Source of the DNA: CAVYGB01 sp046734815
GTDB taxonomy: Bacteria > Myxococcota_A > Polyangia > Fen-1088
Reading direction: 5' to 3'
DNA: 15,749 nucleotides
Assembly (NCBI GenBank): GCA_046734815.1
Contig: JBKPRZ010000310.1
Coordinates: 1-15,749, forward strand
The notes below the pieces were generated by a model. That model was given only the letters and a program-made list of their open reading frames with translations. It had not been told where the DNA came from and ran no database searches. Below, piece after piece: positions 1 through 6,624 of this stretch. A program made the translations under genes and the position numbers. Each line of letters starts with the position of its first letter. The stretch's first letter is position 1.

Positions 1-582
1 GCGCGCCGCCTGGCCGAGCAGGCCGTCGGCCTGACCCGCGCGGCGGGCGAGCTGCGCACGCGGCAGACATTGCTCCGTCGCGCCGGTCAGATGGAGCGCG
101 ATCCGTTCGCGGCGATGGACGCCTCGAAGCGCTTCATGGTGCTGGGTGGCGCGCCCCGCCCGAACAACGGGCAGGGCACAGCGCCCCCGGCGCCCGAGCC
201 CACCCGCGGCAGCAATCCGGGCGCGGCGCCGGTGCCGGTGGCTCCGCCGACGCCCCAGACGCCCACGTCCGGTTCGTCGACGCCCGTGCCGCCCGTGCCC
301 CCGCCGCCGGGTGGTCTGTCGGGCACCTCGGCGCCGCCGCCGGTGACTGCCACCGGATCCACCTCCGCGCCGGGCGACGGGAAGACCACCCTGCTGGACC
401 CGGGCACGCGGGCCCTGCTGGATCCCGCGGCGCTGGCCCAGCCGAAGGGTCCCGACGGCTCTGCGGGCAAACCGGTCACCGAGATCGAACGGCTGGAACG
501 CGCCGCCGCCGCGCTCAAGAGCCGCGCCAGGGCCCTGGAAGACCAGGCGCGCGAGCTGCGTGCCCGCGCGGCAAAGCGCTGA
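1..582 (+). CDS. Unrecognised protein, C-terminal part (5' end outside window)
   Basis: The reading frame is open from the first base, so this is the 3' portion of a longer gene. A TTG at 70 could serve as a start, but the frame continues upstream in the same helical style. I do not recognise the family. The visible product has three parts: an Arg/Ala/Leu-rich helical stretch (about the first 35 codons), a long low-complexity segment rich in Pro, Ala, Gly, Ser and Thr (roughly bases 160-400), and a charged helix with heptad-like Leu/Ala spacing (bases 475-579, e.g. EIERLERAAAALKSRARALE) that probably forms a coiled coil. No catalytic motif is visible. The next gene starts 27 nt downstream on the same strand, so cotranscription is possible. 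The disordered linker plus coiled coil would suit a structural or envelope-associated protein, but that is only a guess. Confidence 0.6.
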   Translation, partial: ARRLAEQAVGLTRAAGELRTRQTLLRRAGQMERDPFAAMDASKRFMVLGGAPRPNNGQGTAPPAPEPTRGSNPGAAPVPVAPPTPQTPTSGSSTPVPPVPPPPGGLSGTSAPPPVTATGSTSAPGDGKTTLLDPGTRALLDPAALAQPKGPDGSAGKPVTEIERLERAAAALKSRARALEDQARELRARAAKR

Positions 583-609
583 CGTCTCTTTGTTAGTAGT
601 ATCGGGCCG

Positions 610-1773
610 ATGCGGCTCCGCGCCGTCGTGCTCGTTGCCGTCACCGCCTCGGTCCTGCGGAGCGGGTCGGGCCGGGCCGCGGAGGGCACGCAACTGCTGG
701 GCTACGGTCTGCGGCTCGAGGCCGGCGCGGAGCACGACACCAACCCCGCGCGGCTCGAGCGCGTCGCCGGCGTGCCTCCCGATCGGCCGATCGTCCCCTC
801 GCCGGCCCTGCGCCTGGTGACGTCCGGCGATCTGGCGCTGGCCGTGGGCGAACGGTCGGTCGTCACGGTGGCCGCCGCCCTGGCCGGCAAGCGCTTCTTG
901 CAGGCGAGCGCCCAGCCCGAGGATCTGATCATCGCCGAGGGTCGGGCCGCCTTCAGCCTGCGGCTGGGCGAGAGCTGGATCGCCGGAGCGGGCTCGGGCT
1001 ACTACGACGTCTTCCAGCGGGCCCGGTCGCTGAACGACGCCCGCGACTTCCGCTCGGTCACCCCGGCGCTGAGGCTGGACCGGGGGCTCGCCGGCGGCTC
1101 GCTAGGGCTGGGCGCGGGCTGGCGCTGGTTCGCCTTCAAGCCCGAGCCGGCATACGACTTTCACGGTCCCACCCTGGACGCCAGCTACCACCAGAGCTTC
1201 GCCGGCGCGCTGTCGGGCGAGGAGGGCGGGGAGGTACCGGGCGCCCAGTGGGACGTGGCCGGCGGCCTGACCGTCGAGGACCGCCGTTTCCGTGCCAGAC
1301 GTTGCCCCTCGCTGGACCGTTGCCCCGATCCGACCGGCACCGAACGGCGGCGGGACCGCTTCTGGACCGCGCGCGCCGAGGTCACACGCACCGGCGCCGT
1401 GCTGCTGGGTGCGGGCCTGCTGTTCGGCCTGAACGATTCGAACAGCTACGGCGAGAGCCTGCAGCGCCTGATCGCCTCGCTGCGCGGGGTGGCGCTGCTG
1501 CCCTGGCGATTCTCGCTATCGGCGCGCGCGGAGCTGGTGGCCACCCGCTACCGCGAGGCCGTCCCGGTCGGCCACAACGCCACCACCGGCATGTTCATCA
1601 GCGTGGAAGACGAGGGCCGCAGTGCCATACGCCTCGAGGTGGTGCGGCCCCTGACCGATGCCGTCGAGCTGGGGGCCCGCTACACCTTCTACACGCAGAC
1701 CCCCAGCACCGGCCCGGTCCGCTTCCAGCGGCAGCTGTTCCTCCTCTACGCCGCCGTCGCCAACGGGCGGTAG
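610..1773 (+). CDS. Secreted, predicted outer-membrane beta-barrel protein
   Basis: This is a 387-residue product with an N-terminal signal peptide: a basic start (MRLR), a hydrophobic core at residues 5-15 and a likely cleavage after the Ala pair near residue 24. The mature part is built of alternating hydrophobic/polar strands separated by short turns and charged loops (e.g. LGLGAGWRWFAF, VELGARYTFYTQ, RQLFLLYAAVANG), as in outer-membrane beta-barrels. The segment EHDTNPARLE near the mature N-terminus resembles the first strand and loop of such proteins. A loop with two cysteines (RCPSLDRCPD, about residue 235) may form a disulfide. I cannot name a family or substrate. The ATG at 610 lacks a good Shine-Dalgarno sequence but places the signal peptide correctly. 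The gene converges on a second secreted-protein gene with a 9-nt gap. The outer-membrane location is inferred from composition and strand pattern. Confidence 0.7.
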   Translation: MRLRAVVLVAVTASVLRSGSGRAAEGTQLLGYGLRLEAGAEHDTNPARLERVAGVPPDRPIVPSPALRLVTSGDLALAVGERSVVTVAAALAGKRFLQASAQPEDLIIAEGRAAFSLRLGESWIAGAGSGYYDVFQRARSLNDARDFRSVTPALRLDRGLAGGSLGLGAGWRWFAFKPEPAYDFHGPTLDASYHQSFAGALSGEEGGEVPGAQWDVAGGLTVEDRRFRARRCPSLDRCPDPTGTERRRDRFWTARAEVTRTGAVLLGAGLLFGLNDSNSYGESLQRLIASLRGVALLPWRFSLSARAELVATRYREAVPVGHNATTGMFISVEDEGRSAIRLEVVRPLTDAVELGARYTFYTQTPSTGPVRFQRQLFLLYAAVANGR

Positions 1774-1782
1774 AGAAAACAA

Positions 1783-3228
1783 TCAGATGTCGAGGTTGTA
1801 GCCGACGCCGATGTTGACGCCGATGTACTGATCCACCGCGCCGCCGGCGATGCGCGGCGCCGAGATGGCGGGCGCGAAGGCGAAGGCGATCCGGCGGAAG
1901 TCGGCGCCCAGGCGCAGGTCGAAGCCCTTGGCGAAGCCGAGCGGGAAGGTCATGGCGGCGAACAGCTCGCCGGCCAGGCTGTTGCCCGAGAAGTACTTTT
2001 CGGGATCGAGGATCGCGCCCGCGCTGAGGGTGTGCAGGTACGCGCCGCCGGCGGAGAGCGCCGCGCCGCTGTCGAACGGCATGCGCACGCCCGCGCCCAC
2101 CCGCAGGTGGCGATACGAGACCGGCGCGACCTGGATGCGGTCCGCGGAGCTGGCGAAGTTCTGGATCTCGAACACCTTGGCCACGTAGCCCAGCACCGGC
2201 TCGACCTGCATGCCGATGACGTCGAAGCGACCCTTGGCATTCACGGCCCAGTCGTAGGCGGTGGTCTTGTACACGCTGCCGCCGGTGTCCTTGGAGCCGG
2301 CGATGGCGCGGTTGTAAGACAGCTGCCCGCCGGCGTAGCGGACCGGGAAATATTCGACCGCCAGGCCGGGCGCGGGGACCAGCGGCAGGCTGTTGAACTT
2401 GTGCTCGGGCGCCTCGTAGCCCTGCTGCCCGCCGCGCGCGTTCTGGTTGTACGAGAAGTTACGCGAGAACATCCGCATCACGAAGGCCAGGTTAAGGCCC
2501 GTGCCTCCGGCGGCAGTCTTCTCCTTGTCCTTGCTGGCGGTCTTGGTCGGCGGCGCCTCCGCCTCGCTCTCGACGTCGGCGTCGGGCTTGGCCTTGCTGG
2601 CACGCGGCGCCGGTTCGTCGGCGGGCTCGGCCCGGGCGGGCTTCTCCGGAGGCGGCTCGGCCGCCGCCATCGCCTTGCCTCCGCCGCCGCCCCCACCGCC
2701 GCCTTCGTTACCCGCGAGCAGGCCGTCCACGTCGCCGCCCCCGCCGCCGCCCTTGCCGACCATCGCCACCAGCCGTGGTCCGCCGCCGCCGTCGATGTTG
2801 GCGATCAGGCGACCGAGATTCATGCCCTGGAACGCGGTCTGGCCGACCACGCCGCCGTCGGGGCTGCGGACCACGATGCGCGCGCGCGGCCGCTTGCCCG
2901 GCATCACGGTGCCGCCGACGAAGGCGTTCACCTTCAGCTCGCGGGACACCGCCGGGTAGTTGTCGGAGGCGCGGATCAGGCCGAGATCGGCCTCGACCAT
3001 CGCCACCTTCTTGACCTGCACCACCTCGATCCGCGACTTGAGCAGCGCCCGCACGACCGCCAGCCGCACCCGTTCGGCGTTGGGACCCTTGAACAGCTCC
3101 ACCACCACGCGCTTCTTTTGCGCCCAGGCGTTCGAGGTGAAGCCCGAACCCAGAAAGAGTATCGACGCCACCAGGGCCACGAAGACGGCCTTGGCCGTCG
3201 TGGACATGCACGGTCTACGCGGTGTCAT
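1783..3228 (-). CDS. Secreted protein: alpha/beta domain, poly-Gly/charged linker, barrel-like C-terminus
   Basis: This 481-residue product begins with a signal peptide (MTPRRPCMSTTAKAVF...), with cleavage predicted after AWA at residue 36. Residues 37-150 alternate strands and helices (VVVELF, then a helix, EVVQVKKVAMVEADLGL, LKVNAFVGGTV, RARIVVRSPDGGVVG). The order is reminiscent of TolB-N/CsgG-type periplasmic domains, although I cannot assign a family. A low-complexity linker follows, with Gly tracts at residues 160-165 and 176-184 and then a Pro/Ala/Glu/Lys-rich stretch. From about residue 240 to the end, aromatic/Gly-rich alternating strands (AVEYFPVRYAGGQLSY, LRVGAGVRMPF, YIGVNIGVGYNLDI) suggest an outer-membrane beta-barrel. 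I chose the ATG at 3228 because GGAAAGGA (minus strand, bases 3240-3233) lies 4 nt upstream; ATG 3207 has no such site but also leaves a usable signal peptide. The frame stays open far upstream, opposite pyrG, which is a composition artefact. Confidence 0.75.
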   Translation of the reverse strand: MTPRRPCMSTTAKAVFVALVASILFLGSGFTSNAWAQKKRVVVELFKGPNAERVRLAVVRALLKSRIEVVQVKKVAMVEADLGLIRASDNYPAVSRELKVNAFVGGTVMPGKRPRARIVVRSPDGGVVGQTAFQGMNLGRLIANIDGGGGPRLVAMVGKGGGGGGDVDGLLAGNEGGGGGGGGGKAMAAAEPPPEKPARAEPADEPAPRASKAKPDADVESEAEAPPTKTASKDKEKTAAGGTGLNLAFVMRMFSRNFSYNQNARGGQQGYEAPEHKFNSLPLVPAPGLAVEYFPVRYAGGQLSYNRAIAGSKDTGGSVYKTTAYDWAVNAKGRFDVIGMQVEPVLGYVAKVFEIQNFASSADRIQVAPVSYRHLRVGAGVRMPFDSGAALSAGGAYLHTLSAGAILDPEKYFSGNSLAGELFAAMTFPLGFAKGFDLRLGADFRRIAFAFAPAISAPRIAGGAVDQYIGVNIGVGYNLDI

Positions 3229-3294
3229 GGGGTCCTTTCCTAACAAGCTCCGAAAGGAGGGTACATCGGTCGGATCGGCCGTTGCGTGGATCAA

Positions 3295-3322
3295 CACTTT
3301 TAGCGATCGCGTGTAAAAAGTG
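3295..3322. repeat. Imperfect inverted repeat overlapping the minus-strand promoter (candidate operator)
   Basis: CACTTTTA (3295-3302) and TAAAAAGTG (3314-3322) are inverted copies, the right arm carrying one extra A. They flank the palindrome GCGATCGC (3303-3310). The dyad spans the -10 hexamer, the spacer and the edge of the -35 hexamer of the minus-strand promoter, a typical place for a repressor site. No regulator gene is adjacent, so the cognate protein is unknown. The repeat is plain to see; the operator role is inferred. Confidence 0.4.
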
Positions 3323-3326
3323 TCAA
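3297..3326 (-). promoter_or_regulatory. Sigma-70-type promoter for the minus-strand secreted-protein gene
   Basis: On the minus strand, a perfect -35 hexamer TTGACA (bases 3326-3321) is followed after 18 nt by TAAAAG (3302-3297), which matches four of six positions of the -10 consensus. Transcription would start near 3290, giving a leader of about 60 nt before the ATG at 3228. The surrounding DNA is A/T-richer than the rest of the window. The call rests on consensus matching only. Confidence 0.5.
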
Positions 3327-3391
3327 GGAACATCGCGAAACACTTGTCTTTTTGAGAAGAAGGCCGCCCCTGCGGCGTCCCGAATTCAGCA

Positions 3392-3419
3392 TTGACTTGT
3401 CGGGGCAGGAGCCCAAAAT
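3392..3419 (+). promoter_or_regulatory. Candidate sigma-70-type promoter for pyrG
   Basis: TTGACT (3392-3397, five of six matches to the -35 consensus) and CAAAAT (3414-3419, four of six matches to the -10 consensus) are separated by 16 nt. Transcription would start near 3426 and leave a pyrG leader of roughly 170 nt. The assignment competes with a possible small ORF whose ATG at 3418 overlaps the -10 hexamer; both cannot be used on the same transcript. Confidence 0.35.
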
Positions 3420-3573
3420 GAAGCTCCGAGTTGAGGCACGCTCCGCTGCGACACGTGCACTTCGCGATGTGCGATGTGGAATGTGGACGACTGGCTCGGA
3501 CCTGGCCCGCGCCAGCGTTTACGCGCAGACGTCTGTCGTGGTATTGGGCGCGGCCTTTGGATCCACCACCTGA
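3418..3573 (+). CDS. Possible 51-residue small ORF upstream of pyrG
   Basis: ATG at 3418 is preceded by AGGAG (3407-3411) with a 6-nt spacer, which is good Shine-Dalgarno geometry. The frame runs 51 codons to TGA at 3573, 21 nt before the pyrG start. The product begins MKLRVEARSAATRALRD and ends with a mildly hydrophobic stretch (QTSVVVLGAAFGS). It resembles no family I know, and its codon choice is less G/C-biased at third positions than that of the neighbouring genes. It could be a leader ORF or chance. If transcription starts near 3426, as the candidate promoter predicts, its start codon would not be in the mRNA. Confidence 0.2.
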   Translation: MKLRVEARSAATRALRDVRCGMWTTGSDLARASVYAQTSVVVLGAAFGSTT

Positions 3574-3594
3574 ACGAGAGGAGATGACGCGACC

Positions 3595-5292
3595 ATGCCC
3601 ACGCTGAAGACGCCGAGCAAGCGGACGAAGTACATCTTCGTCTCCGGCGGAGTCGTCTCGTCGCTGGGCAAGGGACTGGCCGCCGCGTCGATCGGTTCGC
3701 TGCTGGAGGCCCGCGGCCTGAAGATCACCATCCAGAAGCTGGACCCCTACCTGAACGTCGACCCGGGCACGATGAACCCGCAGCAGCACGGCGAGGTGTT
3801 CGTCACCGACGACGGCGCCGAGACCGATCTCGACCTCGGCCACTACGAACGGTTCCTGTCGCAGCGGATGTCCCGCCACAACAACGCCACCTCCGGGCAG
3901 ATCTACCTGTCGGTGATCCAGAAGGAGCGCCGCGGGGAATACCTGGGTGGCACCGTGCAGGTGATTCCCCACGTCACCGACGAGATCAAGGCCCGCATCC
4001 TCGAGTGCTCGAAGGACGTGGACGTCGCCATCGTCGAGATCGGCGGCACCGTGGGCGACATCGAATCGCTGCCCTTCCTCGAGGCGGTCCGGCAGCTGCG
4101 CTTCGAGGTGGGCCCCCAGAACGCGATCGCCGTGCACGTGACCCTGGTGCCGTACATCGGTGCCGCCGGCGAGCTGAAGACCAAGCCCACCCAGCACTCG
4201 GTGATGAAGCTGCGGGAGATCGGCATCCAGCCCGAGATCCTGCTGTGCCGATCGTCGCGCCCCATCGGCCCCAACCTGAAGAAGAAGATCGCCCTCTTCA
4301 CCAACGTGGCGCCCGACGCGGTCTTCTCGGCCGAAGACGTCTCGAACATCTACGAGGTGCCGATCCGCTTTCACCAGGAGGGGGTGGACGACAAGATCGC
4401 CGAGCTGCTCAACATCTGGTCGCGCGCGCCCGAGCTGACCGGATGGGAGATGGTGGTCGAGCGGATGCGCACCCCGCAGCAGGAGGTGGACATCGCCCTG
4501 GTCGGCAAATACGTCGACCTGGTCGAATCCTACAAGAGCCTGAACGAGGCCATCATCCACGGGGGCATCGCCAACGCCTGCAAGGTGAACCTGCGACACA
4601 TCGACTCCGAGGAGATCGAACGCAAGGGCGCCGAGGCCAAGCTGGCCTGGGCGGACGGCATCCTGGTGGCGCCGGGGTTCGGCAACCGCGGCGTGGAGGG
4701 CAAGATCGCCGCCGCCCGCTTTGCCCGCGAGAACCGGGTGCCCTATTTCGGCATCTGTCTGGGGTTGCAGATCGCGGTGATCGAATTCGCCCGCAACGTG
4801 GCCGGGCTGAGCGGCGCTAACTCGACCGAGTTCGACCCGGAGACCCCGCACCCGGTGATCGACTTTCTGCCCGAGCAGCGGGGCATAACCGACAAGGGTG
4901 CGACCATGCGGCTGGGCGCCTATCCCTGCCTGCTGGTGCCCGGGACCCAGGCGGCGGTCGCCTACGGCGCCACCGAGATCTCCGAGCGGCATCGCCACCG
5001 CTACGAGGTCAACAACGGCTACACCGAGCTTCTGACCTCGCACGGGTTGACCATCTCGGGCACCTCACCCGACCGCAACCTGGTAGAGATGATCGAGCTT
5101 CCGGATCACCCCTACTTCGTGGGCTGTCAGTTCCACCCCGAGTTCAAGTCCCGCCCGCAGGCCCCGGGACCGCTGTTCCAGTCGTTCATCGCCGCCTCGC
5201 TGCGCGCGCGTCTGGATCGGCACCGCCGCCAGCTGTCCGGCCCCACGCCGGTCGAGCCTTCCAGCACCGAACGCGTCCAGCACCACGCCTGA
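3595..5292 (+). CDS. pyrG: CTP synthase (glutamine-hydrolysing)
   Basis: This cytoplasmic enzyme makes CTP from UTP, ATP and glutamine, the last step of de novo pyrimidine nucleotide synthesis. The 565-residue product is slightly longer than the E. coli enzyme (545). The N-terminal synthase domain opens with the family signature KYIFVSGGVVSSLGKG, which includes the ATP-binding loop, and continues with KLDPYLNVDPGTM and EVFVTDDGAETDLDLGHYER. The C-terminal class I glutamine amidotransferase domain keeps its triad: nucleophile Cys388 in FGICLGLQ, and His514 and Glu516 in FHPEFKS. The residue tail after about 530 is a short family-variable extension. The start is supported by AGGAG 11 nt upstream. 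The next gene begins 1 nt after the stop, so the two are probably cotranscribed. Nothing in the leader matches the pyrimidine attenuators I know. Confidence 0.98.
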   Translation: MPTLKTPSKRTKYIFVSGGVVSSLGKGLAAASIGSLLEARGLKITIQKLDPYLNVDPGTMNPQQHGEVFVTDDGAETDLDLGHYERFLSQRMSRHNNATSGQIYLSVIQKERRGEYLGGTVQVIPHVTDEIKARILECSKDVDVAIVEIGGTVGDIESLPFLEAVRQLRFEVGPQNAIAVHVTLVPYIGAAGELKTKPTQHSVMKLREIGIQPEILLCRSSRPIGPNLKKKIALFTNVAPDAVFSAEDVSNIYEVPIRFHQEGVDDKIAELLNIWSRAPELTGWEMVVERMRTPQQEVDIALVGKYVDLVESYKSLNEAIIHGGIANACKVNLRHIDSEEIERKGAEAKLAWADGILVAPGFGNRGVEGKIAAARFARENRVPYFGICLGLQIAVIEFARNVAGLSGANSTEFDPETPHPVIDFLPEQRGITDKGATMRLGAYPCLLVPGTQAAVAYGATEISERHRHRYEVNNGYTELLTSHGLTISGTSPDRNLVEMIELPDHPYFVGCQFHPEFKSRPQAPGPLFQSFIAASLRARLDRHRRQLSGPTPVEPSSTERVQHHA

Positions 5293-5293
5293 C

Positions 5294-6484
5294 GTGGGCG
5301 CGGCGCCGCGGCTCCTGCTGGTCGCCTGGGCGCTGACCCGGGCTTTCGTCCTGTGGGCGACGGCGGCCCATTTCCAGGGCGACTGCGGCACCTATTACCA
5401 GCAGGGGGCGAGCTGGTGGGCCGGGCAGGTGCCCTACCGCGACTACGTGGTGGAGTACCCGCCGGCAGCGCTGGCGGTCTTCGGCCTGCTGTCGTCGGTG
5501 GGGAGCTACGGGGCCTTCCGGGTGGTGTTCGTCGGACTGATGCTGGTGCTGGACGCGGGGGTGTTCGCGGCGCTGTGGCGGCGCGTGCGGCGGGGTGGGG
5601 CGCCCGCGGGGGCGTGGGCCTACCTGCTGGCCGGCGCGCTGCTTTTTCCGGTGCTGTACACGAGGTTCGACCTGCTGCCGGCGGCGGCGACCCTGGCGGC
5701 GTGCCTGCTGCTGCAGCCGGGGCTGGATCCGCCGCCGGATCTGGCGGCGCGCCGGCAGCGACTGGCCGGCGGTGGGCTGCTGGGCCTGGGCGTGGCCTGG
5801 AAGCTGTACCCGCTGCTGATCGGGCCGCTGCTGCTGCTGCGCGCCCGCCGAAGCACGGCCCACCTGCGCCGCGTGCTGCTGGTGTCGATCGCGGCGGCGG
5901 CCGTGGTGGCACTGAGCTTCCTCCCGGTGATGCTGGCGGGGGCGGGGCGGGCGGTCTTCTCGTTCCTGCGCTACCAGGGCGAACGCGGGCTACAGATCGA
6001 GAGCAGCTACGCCAGCGTGCTGATGGTCGCGAATGCGCTGGTCCCGCTGGGGGTGCGCCACGAGATGACCCACCACGCGCACGACCTGACCGGCGCCTTG
6101 CCGGCGGCGATCGCGCCCTGGACGCGGCTGGTGCAGGTGGTGGCTGTGGTCGCCGTGTCGGTGCTGGCCCACCGCCGGCGCCTTCCGCTCACATCGGCCT
6201 TCGCGGCGGTCGTTGCGGCGGCGCTGGCCACGGCGAACGTCCTCTCGCCACAGTTCCTCATCTGGCTGCTGCCGCTGGCGGCCGTCGCGATCGGAAACCG
6301 CCGCCCCGATGTTCCCGCCGCCATCGGGCTGGTGGCGGCGTCGGCCCTGACTTCGCTGGTTTTTCCGGTGCTCTACCCGCGGCTGATCGAGCTGCAGGCC
6401 GGCGCCGCCTGCGCGCTGCTGGTGCGCAATGCGCTGCTGGTGTGGCTGGCGGTGCGGCTAGCTGTGCGTTCTCCCACCCTGTGA
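5294..6484 (+). CDS. Polytopic membrane glycosyltransferase, GT-C/GT87 (DUF2029)-like
   Basis: The 396-residue product is mostly hydrophobic, with about ten likely transmembrane segments separated by Arg-rich cytoplasmic loops (e.g. RRVRRG, RARRSTAHLRR). After the first segment comes a polar loop with GDCGTYY (Asp30) and PYRDYVVEYPP (residues 47-57), the layout of GT-C enzymes of the GT87/DUF2029 type. Those enzymes use polyprenyl-phosphate sugars as donors on the outer face of the inner membrane, and an acidic residue in this first loop is usually catalytic. YTRFDLLPA (around residue 117) is another recurrent family motif. The sugar and acceptor cannot be told from sequence. GTG is the best start because it sits 1 nt after the pyrG stop, which suggests translational coupling. 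The GT-C superfamily is fairly secure; the GT87 subfamily is less so. Confidence 0.75.
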   Translation: MGAAPRLLLVAWALTRAFVLWATAAHFQGDCGTYYQQGASWWAGQVPYRDYVVEYPPAALAVFGLLSSVGSYGAFRVVFVGLMLVLDAGVFAALWRRVRRGGAPAGAWAYLLAGALLFPVLYTRFDLLPAAATLAACLLLQPGLDPPPDLAARRQRLAGGGLLGLGVAWKLYPLLIGPLLLLRARRSTAHLRRVLLVSIAAAAVVALSFLPVMLAGAGRAVFSFLRYQGERGLQIESSYASVLMVANALVPLGVRHEMTHHAHDLTGALPAAIAPWTRLVQVVAVVAVSVLAHRRRLPLTSAFAAVVAAALATANVLSPQFLIWLLPLAAVAIGNRRPDVPAAIGLVAASALTSLVFPVLYPRLIELQAGAACALLVRNALLVWLAVRLAVRSPTL

Positions 6485-6624
6485 CGGTCTTGTTGGCGCG
6501 ATGGTGCTTGCCACAAGCAATACATGTACCACATACCCAATTGTGCCTTTACCCCGTGCCAGGGGGAGCCTATAACAACCACGGTGCCTGGTTCATTGAT
6601 TGACACGGCGTGCGGGGTGCTCTG
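6485..6624. other. Intergenic region upstream of rpoN with short repeats
   Basis: This 140-nt gap is less GC-rich than the genes around it and contains the candidate rpoN promoter. GCTTG-CCA-CAAGC forms a perfect 5-bp stem near 6507-6519, with no T-run after it. It is followed by the palindrome TACATGTA and by CAATTG. GTGCC occurs three times (6543, 6556, 6584); the last two are within GTGCCAGG (6556-6563) and GTGCCTGG (6584-6591), which flank the -10 hexamer and could be a regulator site. I see no convincing Rho-independent terminator for the upstream gene. Confidence 0.5.
6548..6576 (+). promoter_or_regulatory. Candidate sigma-70-type promoter of the rpoN-PTS cluster
   Basis: TTTACC (6548-6553, four of six -35 matches) and TATAAC (6571-6576, five of six -10 matches) are separated by an ideal 17 nt. 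Transcription would begin near 6583, giving a leader of about 40 nt before the rpoN ATG at 6625. It is the best vegetative-type promoter in the gap, and no convincing -24/-12 element was found. Confidence 0.5.

Larger units (their letters stand above)
3229..3594. other. Divergent intergenic region between the minus-strand secreted-protein gene and pyrG
   Basis: This 366-nt stretch has no confidently called gene. It is visibly less GC-rich than the flanking genes, especially at 3290-3360. It holds the minus-strand promoter with an overlapping imperfect dyad, a candidate plus-strand promoter at 3392-3419, a possible 51-codon ORF (3418-3573), and a short tandem repeat of GCGATGT (3464-3477) followed by a degenerate third copy (GGAATGT, 3478-3484). 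The pyrG ribosome binding site AGGAG (3579-3583) lies 11 nt before the ATG. No Rho-independent terminator is expected here because both genes point outward, and none is seen. Confidence 0.7.

Noticed and set aside
3352..3573. Longer TTG-initiated version (73 codons) of the small ORF before pyrG
   Set aside because: TTG 3352 has no ribosome binding site; only the ATG at 3418 does.
1783..5043. A 1086-codon uninterrupted minus-strand frame extending the secreted-protein gene back through pyrG
   Set aside because: The upstream 605 codons lie opposite pyrG and its leader, are His/Gly/Asp-rich as expected of antisense in GC-rich genes, and precede a clear signal peptide and ribosome binding site at 3228.
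6486..6510. Possible -24/-12 (sigma-54) promoter TTGGCGCG...TTGCC upstream of rpoN
   Set aside because: The spacing between the GG and the downstream GC does not fit the strict 10-nt requirement, so it is not a convincing RpoN-dependent site.
6610..6624. GTG 6610 as rpoN start
   Set aside because: It adds MRGAL, which is not part of the usual RpoN N-terminus, whereas ATG 6625 gives the expected M-x-x-E-x-KQ opening.
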